From NCBI GenBank assembly GCA_947176615.1, contig CAMWRO010000189.1, positions 1-5,989 of the forward strand: a stretch of 5,989 nucleotides of DNA. The letters run 5' to 3'. The position numbers were made by a program, and so were the translations under genes. Positions 1-4,223 of this stretch are shown piece by piece. Origin of the DNA: an uncultured Porphyromonadaceae bacterium. Its GTDB lineage: Bacteria > Bacteroidota > Bacteroidia > Bacteroidales > Muribaculaceae. The notes under the pieces were generated by a model that was given only the letters and a program-made list of their open reading frames with translations, had not been told where the DNA came from and did no database searches. The first letter of the stretch is position 1, and every line of letters begins with the position of its first letter.

Positions 1-66
1 TTTATAATAAACCGCCTCATGGTTAAATTTTGAAATTAATATCTAAATGAAGTTAGATTATCCTCA

Positions 67-163
67 TGGCAGCCTCTTTCGTTACCTCGTCATTACACCT
101 CGGTCACATAGCCACAGCTATGCTCCCTCTGTGTAATAACGAGTTAACTGAAAGATGCTACCA
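67..163. repeat. Long imperfect inverted repeat with a nested hairpin
   Basis: The arms are 67-98 and 131-163. Aligned by hand, 28 of 32 positions are Watson-Crick pairs, with one bulged base (T149) and mismatches at 70/160, 74/156, 85/144 and 91/138. The space between the arms contains a second perfect 6-base hairpin, CATAGC-CACA-GCTATG (107-122), so the whole element could form a cruciform or a two-tier RNA stem. Two of the four mismatches (70/160 and 91/138) are C-A on the + strand and become G-U wobbles in a minus-strand RNA, so a leftward transcript would fold slightly better. No T-tract follows on either side, so it is not an ordinary intrinsic terminator. It may be a small dispersed palindromic or MITE-like element, or a structured leader. 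Only one copy is present here and no coding potential is visible. Confidence 0.7.
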
Positions 164-176
164 CTTTGGGTTAACA

Positions 177-208
177 TTTGTTATTAAACAACCTCTAAAT
201 TCATTTGC
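177..208 (+). promoter_or_regulatory. Possible upstream Bacteroidota-type promoter
   Basis: TTTG at 177-180, a 19-base gap and TTCATTTG at 200-207 match the Bacteroidota -33/-7 pattern (TTTG, about 20 bases, TAnnTTTG) except for one base in the -7 box (T instead of A at its second position). It would start transcription near 212-215 and leave a leader of roughly 25 bases before the GTG at 240. Its -7 box contains the TTTG that serves as the -33 box of the next site, so the two would compete for the same DNA. This is an inference from a consensus match only. Confidence 0.35.
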
Positions 209-236
209 CTTTTTGGGAAAAGTTGATTAACTTTGC
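204..236 (+). promoter_or_regulatory. Bacteroidota-type promoter abutting the first gene
   Basis: TTTG at 204-207, a 20-base gap and TAACTTTG at 228-235 give an exact match to the Bacteroidota vegetative promoter consensus. The -7 box ends only four bases before the GTG start at 240, so the expected transcription start would fall at or next to the start codon. If this promoter is used, the mRNA for the HU/SPOR gene would be leaderless or nearly so. It probably drives all five genes down to the terminator at 3742-3777. Confidence 0.55.
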
Positions 237-239
237 AAT

Positions 240-1250
240 GTGATACAGATAGGCCAACATATCGAGTTTCTTCTTGCGCGACATGACTGCGTTGTCGTGC
301 CGGGACTTGGTGCGTTTTTGGTCCATTCCACCCCGGCGAGATTCGACGCTGAAACCGAGACTCTTATGCCTCCGTCGCGCACTGTCGGGTTCAATCCCGA
401 GGTAAATGTCAACGACGGACTTTTGGCCGACAGTGTCATGCGCCGTCACGGCATGACCCGTCAGGGTGCTATGGATGCTATCGCCGACGAGGTGTCGGCT
501 TTGCGTCACCAGCTTGAATTGTCGGGCGATGTGGCCGTTGGCCGAATCGGCATCCTCCATCGTGGCAACGAAGGGTCTACCCCGACATTTGAACCGCTTG
601 CCGCCGAGATGTCTTTGTCTCGTTTTGCCGGGTTGCAGCCTGTCGGTGTCAGGCGCATAGACCGCCCCGAGAAAAACTCGGTGCCGCGAGTGGCATCGGC
701 AAACCGTCCTGCGACCTCGGCTCCGCGCATGTTCAAGATTGCAGCCTCGGCTGCCGCAATGGTGTGTCTCGGTCTCGTCCTCTCCACGACTACGCTTCGC
801 CACGGCCCCGAGGTCAATCACGCGTCGCTTGACTCGGGTCTCAGCAGCGGTGCCGACAATGTTGTGGCTCTCGCTTCCGAAAAAAACGCGGCGCAACCCG
901 AGCGCAATCTTTATATCGCCGTTCCCGCCCCGGTCGATGCATTGGCGGTGGTCGATACCGCGACCGCGACGACACCTCCCGCCGTGCAGCCTGTAAACAA
1001 TGTCGTCCCCGGCCGTGTGCCGTTGCGCATCAATGACGCCGACCCCTTTATCATTGTCGTGGCGTCGCTGGCAACTCCCTCACAGGCCCAAAAATATATT
1101 ACCGAGAAAGGTGACACCTCACTGCGCTATGTAGAGATGGATGGTTTTTACCGTGTCTATGCAGCCACCGCGCGCTCATCGGTTTCAGGACGTGCCGCCA
1201 TTGCCTCTATTGCCGCAAAATATCCTTCGGCTTGGCTCTGTCTCAGATAA
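240..1250 (+). CDS. Membrane-anchored CCDC81-type HU domain protein with C-terminal SPOR domain
   Basis: 336 residues. Residues 1 to about 130 resemble the paired CCDC81-like bacterial HU domains of Bacteroidota: the N-terminus has HDCVVVPGLGAF (15-26), then PPSRTVGFNPEVNVNDGLL (44-62), the family's typical first-domain pattern. A linker follows, then one hydrophobic segment (about 165-186), a low-complexity Ala/Pro/Val-rich stretch, and a SPOR-like domain (about 268-336) with the aromatic/beta pattern FIIVVASL and GFYRVYAA. SPOR domains bind septal peptidoglycan stripped of side peptides, so the expected topology is HU domains in the cytoplasm and SPOR in the periplasm. This could tie DNA or a division partner to the septum, but the ligand of this HU clade is not established. 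The GTG start at 240 is forced: an in-frame TAA lies at 228-230, the overlapping ATG at 238 meets TGA at once, and starting at 240 gives the full N-terminal domain. First gene of the unit, 25 bases before the next. Confidence 0.85.
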   Translation: MIQIGQHIEFLLARHDCVVVPGLGAFLVHSTPARFDAETETLMPPSRTVGFNPEVNVNDGLLADSVMRRHGMTRQGAMDAIADEVSALRHQLELSGDVAVGRIGILHRGNEGSTPTFEPLAAEMSLSRFAGLQPVGVRRIDRPEKNSVPRVASANRPATSAPRMFKIAASAAAMVCLGLVLSTTTLRHGPEVNHASLDSGLSSGADNVVALASEKNAAQPERNLYIAVPAPVDALAVVDTATATTPPAVQPVNNVVPGRVPLRINDADPFIIVVASLATPSQAQKYITEKGDTSLRYVEMDGFYRVYAATARSSVSGRAAIASIAAKYPSAWLCLR

Positions 1251-1275
1251 TTGTTTCAATATATTCATTTACAAT

Positions 1276-1815
1276 ATGGAAAATCTTCACGATCTGCTCG
1301 TTAACCGACGCAGCATCCGTCGCTATACCGACCGGTCAATCGATCCCGATGATGTGCGCCTCATTCTTGAGGCCGGACTGATGGCTCCCACTTCCAAGAA
1401 CTGCCGCCCGTGGCAGTTTGTCGTTGTCGAGGACAAGGATATGCTTGAGCGCCTCAGCAATTGCAAGGATATGGGGGCAGGGCCTGTTGCCAAGTGCCCG
1501 CTTGCAATCGTCGTGGCAGTCGACGCGACCAAGAGCGACCCCTATATCGAAGATGCATCTATCGCCGCAGCCTATATGCAGTTGCAGGCTGCCGACCTCG
1601 GCCTCGGTTCCTGCTGGATTCAGGTGCGCGGCCGTTTTACTGCCGACGGTGTACCTGCCGAGGAATATGTTCAGGAAGCACTCGGAATCCCCGAGACTTT
1701 CCCCGTAATCTGCATTCTGACAGTCGGGCATCCCGACGAGCAGCGCAAGCCTCAGGCAACCGATAAGTTGTTGTGGGAGAAAGTGAACATCGGCACATGG
1801 AGGGCCGCTGAATGA
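1276..1815 (+). CDS. Small nitroreductase-family FMN oxidoreductase
   Basis: 179 residues, the usual size for compact single-domain nitroreductase-family proteins. These bind FMN as dimers and use NAD(P)H to reduce nitro compounds, quinones or other electrophiles; the physiological substrate is rarely known and cannot be read here. Visible family signatures are RRSIRRY at 11-17 (FMN phosphate contact), MAPTSKNCRPWQF at 36-48, the acidic pair E92-D93 followed by an Ala-rich helix, ADLGLGSCW at 106-114, and a C-terminal VGHPDEQRKPQ (150-160). The ATG at 1276 is chosen because it places RRSIR at its normal distance from the N-terminus. The reading frame is open further upstream, but that extension overlaps the HU/SPOR gene and has no family similarity. 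No Shine-Dalgarno is evident; the 25-base gap is AT-rich, as is common in this phylum. It ends in ATGA shared with the next gene. I see no convincing promoter of its own. Confidence 0.9.
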   Translation: MENLHDLLVNRRSIRRYTDRSIDPDDVRLILEAGLMAPTSKNCRPWQFVVVEDKDMLERLSNCKDMGAGPVAKCPLAIVVAVDATKSDPYIEDASIAAAYMQLQAADLGLGSCWIQVRGRFTADGVPAEEYVQEALGIPETFPVICILTVGHPDEQRKPQATDKLLWEKVNIGTWRAAE

Positions 1816-2621
1816 GCGTGGGGCAGAAACTGCCGCGCATCGTCATGATAGGCGCCGGCAACGTCGCCTCCTCCCTCGCTCCGGCCATCGAGCAAGCGGG
1901 TGCCGGAAAAATCGTACAGGTCTACAGCCGCACCCCCGACCACGCCCGCGACCTTGCCGCCCGGCTTGAAAATGCTGCCGCAATCAGCCGTCCCGAGGAT
2001 ATTGACACCGGGGCCGACATCTGCCTCGTCAGCGTGGCCGATGATGCTGTTGCCAAAATTGTCGCCGCCGTGAAACCCGGAAATGCATTGTGGCTCCACA
2101 CATCGGGTTCCGTCCCGATGAGCGTCCTTGCCCCCGCCTCGCCCCGTCACGGCGTTTTTTACCCGCTTCAGACTTTTTCCCGCGACGTGGCCGTCGACCT
2201 CTCGACAGTATCGCTCTTTACCGAAGGTTCTGACCCGTCGACCGAGGCTGAAATCAGCGATTTGGCCCGCAAAGTGTTCAGCAACGTGTTTCATGCTGAC
2301 AGCGCGACGCGCCGGGTGATGCATGTCGCCGCTGTATTCGCCTGCAACTTTGTCAACTACATGTGGGTTGTGGCTCACGACCTTCTTCAGCGGGAAAATC
2401 TGCCGATGGACGTGCTTTTCCCGCTTCTGACCGAGACATTGCGCAAGGCTATGACGGCATCCCCCGATATGGGACAGACCGGCCCTGCCATGCGTGGCGA
2501 CTCGGCTGTCATGAATCGCCACCTCGACATGCTCGACGGCGATAACCGTGAGATATACCGTCTTGTTTCCGAGGCTATTATGAACCGATTCAATGTAAGC
2601 CATGAGCCGGATAGATTATAA
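1812..2621 (+). CDS. Rossmann-fold / DUF2520 oxidoreductase-like protein
   Basis: 269 residues. An N-terminal Rossmann-like NAD(P)-binding fold begins with IVMIGAGNVASSLA (10-23), carrying the G-x-G-x-x-A dinucleotide motif (G14, G16, A19). It continues through VYSRTP (37-42, end of the second strand, where R40 may contact an NADP phosphate), CLVSVADD (71-78) and LHTSGS (95-100). Next comes GVFYPLQTFS (114-123), typical of DUF2520 proteins, and an all-helical C-terminal half with HVAAVFACNFVNY (171-183) and GPAMRGD (224-230). The layout resembles ProC and F420-dependent NADP reductase relatives, in which the helical domain shapes the active site and dimer. The substrate is unknown to me. The ATG overlaps the nitroreductase stop (ATGA, 1812-1815). 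The next ATG (M12) is inside the first beta strand and would destroy the fold, so this start is well supported. The 3' end overlaps the HAD gene by 20 bases. Confidence 0.88.
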   Translation: MSVGQKLPRIVMIGAGNVASSLAPAIEQAGAGKIVQVYSRTPDHARDLAARLENAAAISRPEDIDTGADICLVSVADDAVAKIVAAVKPGNALWLHTSGSVPMSVLAPASPRHGVFYPLQTFSRDVAVDLSTVSLFTEGSDPSTEAEISDLARKVFSNVFHADSATRRVMHVAAVFACNFVNYMWVVAHDLLQRENLPMDVLFPLLTETLRKAMTASPDMGQTGPAMRGDSAVMNRHLDMLDGDNREIYRLVSEAIMNRFNVSHEPDRL

Positions 2622-3126
2622 TCTGAGCGACATCCGCGCCATCGTTTTCGATATCGACGGCGTTCTGTCGCCCTCGACCGTCCCGGTTGACGAGGAGGGG
2701 CGTCCGTCGCGCATGATCAATGTCAAGGACTCTTTCGCTATCCGTCTCGCCATAAGCAAAGGGTTGAAAGTGGCCATTATATCGGGTGCGACCGACCCGC
2801 GGATGCAGGAGGCATATTCACGTTTCGGTGTGACCGATATTTTTATGAGCCGTCCCGACAAGAAGGCTGTCATGCTCAGGTGGATGGCCGATGCCTCCCT
2901 TGCACGACACGAAGTCGCATATGTCGGTGACGACATTCCCGATATTCCCGCCATGACATGCGCCGGGCTGCGTGTGTGTCCTGCCGATGCTGCCGATGAC
3001 GTGAAAGAGGCCTCCAATTATATCAGCCGGGTCCCGGGAGGCCACGGGGTTGCCCGCGACCTGCTCGAACAGATTCTCTCGGCGCAAGACAAATGGATAA
3101 CCGAACATAACGACTACCTATGGTAA
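2602..3126 (+). CDS. kdsC: KdsC-like HAD phosphatase (probable Kdo-8-phosphate phosphatase)
   Basis: 174 residues, the length of KdsC-type capless HAD phosphatases. These remove phosphate from 3-deoxy-D-manno-octulosonate 8-phosphate, giving Kdo for the lipopolysaccharide inner core, in the cytoplasm and as Mg-dependent tetramers. All four HAD motifs are visible: D17-x-D19-G-V-L (nucleophile and acid/base), S61-G-A, K87/K88 and GDDIPD at 109-114. The C-terminal PGGHGVARDLLEQIL (145-159) is the Gly-rich tail that caps the neighbouring active site in KdsC. The match to KdsC is good but not exact: DGVL is followed by SPS instead of the usual TDG, as I recall for many Bacteroidota members, so a related sugar-phosphate substrate is possible. 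The ATG at 2602 is forced: no ATG, GTG or TTG occurs before the DxD motif and the next Met is residue 38. This makes the 20-base overlap with the preceding gene genuine. It overlaps the Maf gene by 7 bases. Confidence 0.82.
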   Translation: MSRIDYNLSDIRAIVFDIDGVLSPSTVPVDEEGRPSRMINVKDSFAIRLAISKGLKVAIISGATDPRMQEAYSRFGVTDIFMSRPDKKAVMLRWMADASLARHEVAYVGDDIPDIPAMTCAGLRVCPADAADDVKEASNYISRVPGGHGVARDLLEQILSAQDKWITEHNDYLW

Positions 3127-3713
3127 CACCTCTTGACAATCTTTCAAAATACCGCATAATCCTTGCCAGCGGTTCTCCGCGCCGCAGGGAACTGATGTCG
3201 TTGCTCGACATAGACTTTGAAGTCAATACTTCGATTGATGTCGATGAGAGCCATGACGGAATATCATCACGCGAAGTCGCCCCGTTTCTTTCACGGGTCA
3301 AGGCCGATGCCTATCGCGCATTGCTGACCTCAGGCGGAAATGAATTGGTAATTACGGCCGACACAGTCGTGATTCTTGACGACAAGGTGCTTGGCAAACC
3401 GCGTGATTCCCGTGAGGCTGTCGGGATGCTCTCCGCGCTTTCAGGCCGCGTCCATGAAGTCATTACCGGCGTGACAGTGATGACCGCCGGAAAGACTGTC
3501 ACATTCAGCGCGACATCCAAGGTTGAATTTGCCCCGCTCTCGACCGATGAAATCGAGTATTACGTCAACCGTTTCCGTCCCCTTGACAAAGCCGGAGCCT
3601 ACGGGATTCAGGAATGGATAGGGGCAGCAGGCATTCGCGGAATTGACGGCAGTTTCTACAACGTCATGGGTCTCCCGGTTCACCGATTGTATGACACATT
3701 GAAGGAATTCTGA
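3120..3713 (+). CDS. maf: Maf-family nucleotide pyrophosphatase, YhdE type (dTTP/UTP)
   Basis: 197 residues, full length for the family. Maf proteins hydrolyse nucleoside triphosphates to the monophosphate and pyrophosphate and are thought to clear non-canonical or excess nucleotides; some members influence septum formation. Signatures in order: LASGSPRRRELM (15-26, phosphate-binding loop), ITADTVV (78-84, catalytic D81), GKPRD (92-96), LSGRVHEVITGV (107-118), and DKAGAYGIQ (156-164) followed by GIDGSFYNVMGLP (174-186). DKAGAYGIQ is found in the YhdE branch (dTTP, UTP, modified pyrimidines) rather than the YceF branch (7-methyl-GTP), so I assign pyrimidine specificity by analogy with E. coli YhdE. 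The ATG at 3120 lies inside the last codons of the HAD gene (7-base overlap) and no later start precedes the LASGSPRR loop, so the overlap is real. Last gene of the unit, 28 bases before the terminator stem. Confidence 0.93.
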   Translation: MVTPLDNLSKYRIILASGSPRRRELMSLLDIDFEVNTSIDVDESHDGISSREVAPFLSRVKADAYRALLTSGGNELVITADTVVILDDKVLGKPRDSREAVGMLSALSGRVHEVITGVTVMTAGKTVTFSATSKVEFAPLSTDEIEYYVNRFRPLDKAGAYGIQEWIGAAGIRGIDGSFYNVMGLPVHRLYDTLKEF

Positions 3714-3741
3714 CATAATGCATAGATATTAAACGGTTTAT

Positions 3742-3777
3742 GCCGTCATCCATGATTGTGGGTGGCGGCTTTTTTTT
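3742..3777 (+). terminator. Intrinsic terminator of the five-gene unit
   Basis: A 10-base-pair stem (3742-3751 with 3760-3769, two G-U pairs) closes an 8-base loop and is followed at once by eight Ts (3770-3777). It lies 28 bases after the Maf stop codon. It separates the five-gene unit from the PadR/PspC unit, whose own promoter follows. Confidence 0.9.
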
Positions 3778-3787
3778 ATGTCTTCCT

Positions 3788-3809
3788 AAAAAATACAGAA
3801 AAAATACAG
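3788..3809. repeat. Perfect two-copy 11-base A-tract tandem repeat
   Basis: AAAAAATACAG occurs twice in direct succession (3788-3798 and 3799-3809). The A6 tracts recur every 11 bases, close to one helical turn, which would bend the DNA in one direction. The second copy's final G is the first base of the PadR palindrome, and the pair lies just upstream of the -33 box, where UP-like A-tracts enhance promoters. It could also be a simple slippage duplication. Confidence 0.8.
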
Positions 3810-3829
3810 TACTATGTATTGCATAGTAC
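3809..3829. promoter_or_regulatory. Palindromic operator, probable PadR autoregulatory site
   Basis: GTACTATG (3809-3816), five bases TATTG, then CATAGTAC (3822-3829): a perfect 8+8 inverted repeat. The TTG of the promoter -33 box (3819-3821) sits in the spacer, so a dimer bound here would block RNA polymerase. PadR-family repressors bind AT-rich palindromes with ATGT/ACAT-like or TACTATG-like arms and usually repress their own operon, and the next gene is a PadR protein. That PadR binds this site is inferred from position and symmetry. Confidence 0.75.
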
Positions 3830-3850
3830 ATAAATAATACATACCTTTGC
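3819..3850 (+). promoter_or_regulatory. Bacteroidota-type promoter of the padR-pspC unit
   Basis: TTG at 3819-3821, a 20-base gap and TACCTTTG at 3842-3849 match the Bacteroidota -33/-7 consensus exactly. The predicted start is near 3854-3857, giving a leader of about 35 bases before the PadR ATG at 3892. The -33 box is embedded in the palindromic operator. Confidence 0.7.
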
Positions 3851-3879
3851 GGAGTCATGACCAATCAACCTGTTTAACC

Positions 3880-3884
3880 AAGGA
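3880..3884 (+). promoter_or_regulatory. Ribosome-binding site that fixes the PadR start
   Basis: AAGGA lies seven bases before the ATG at 3892. It is the clearest Shine-Dalgarno in the window and supports this ATG over the in-frame TTG at 3847, which lies inside the promoter -7 box and cannot be translated from this promoter. Confidence 0.65.
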
Positions 3885-3891
3885 CAAAAGA

Positions 3892-4215
3892 ATGAATGTT
3901 GACAATGCAAAATCCCAGATGAGGAAGGGGATGCTTGAATATTGCGTCATGCTTCTGTTGCGCAAGGAGGCATGTTACGCAAGCGACATCATCACCCGCC
4001 TCAAAGCCGCTGAGCTGATTGTCGTGGAAGGGACGCTTTACCCGTTGCTGACAAGGCTCAAGAATGACGGCCTCCTTGCCTATGAGTGGCGCGAATCCAC
4101 GCAGGGTCCGCCGCGAAAGTACTACACGCTGACCCTGTCGGGTGAGGCGTTTCTCTCCCAGCTCGATGCCGCTTGGAACGGTCTCGCGACAACAGTAAAC
4201 CTATTAAAATCCTGA
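3892..4215 (+). CDS. PadR-family transcriptional repressor (short form)
   Basis: 107 residues: a minimal PadR winged-helix protein with a short C-terminal dimerisation helix. Visible parts are the first helices MRKGMLEYCVMLLLRKEACYAS (10-31, with the YAS equivalent of the usual YGY), DIITRLKAAELI (32-43), the recognition helix VEGTLYPLLTRLKNDGLL (45-62), and the wing ESTQGPPRKYYTLT (68-81). The recognition helix and the GPPRKYYTLT wing are highly typical of the family. PadR proteins act as dimeric cytoplasmic repressors released by small ligands or, in HAAS-linked pairs, probably by a partner membrane protein. It is followed after 8 bases by the HAAS/PspC gene and preceded by a palindrome over its own promoter, so autorepression of the two-gene unit is the natural reading. 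The inducer is not visible. The start is set by the AAGGA at 3880-3884. Confidence 0.92.
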   Translation: MNVDNAKSQMRKGMLEYCVMLLLRKEACYASDIITRLKAAELIVVEGTLYPLLTRLKNDGLLAYEWRESTQGPPRKYYTLTLSGEAFLSQLDAAWNGLATTVNLLKS

Positions 4216-4223
4216 ATACAAAG

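Noticed and set aside
1141..1275. In-frame upstream extension of the nitroreductase gene (ATG at 1141)
   Set aside because: It overlaps the SPOR coding region in another frame, has no nitroreductase similarity, and would move the RRSIR motif far from the N-terminus. ATG 1276 is used instead.
1251..1275. Possible separate promoter for the nitroreductase gene
   Set aside because: The gap is AT-rich but no TTTG/TAnnTTTG pair with acceptable spacing is present.
1752..2603. Long minus-strand open frame opposite the DUF2520 gene
   Set aside because: A 283-codon open frame antisense to a well-supported gene in GC-rich DNA. Its translation shows no recognisable domain, and the + strand protein has clear motifs throughout. 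The 334-codon minus frame at 4122-5126 is rejected for the same reason.
3847..3891. In-frame upstream extension of PadR from a TTG
   Set aside because: The TTG is part of the promoter -7 box and upstream of the expected transcription start; a clear AAGGA precedes ATG 3892.
4173..4223. In-frame upstream extension of the PspC-domain protein (ATG at 4173)
   Set aside because: It overlaps the end of padR; the family N-terminus begins at the ATG 4224 with MKKNITVNMFG.
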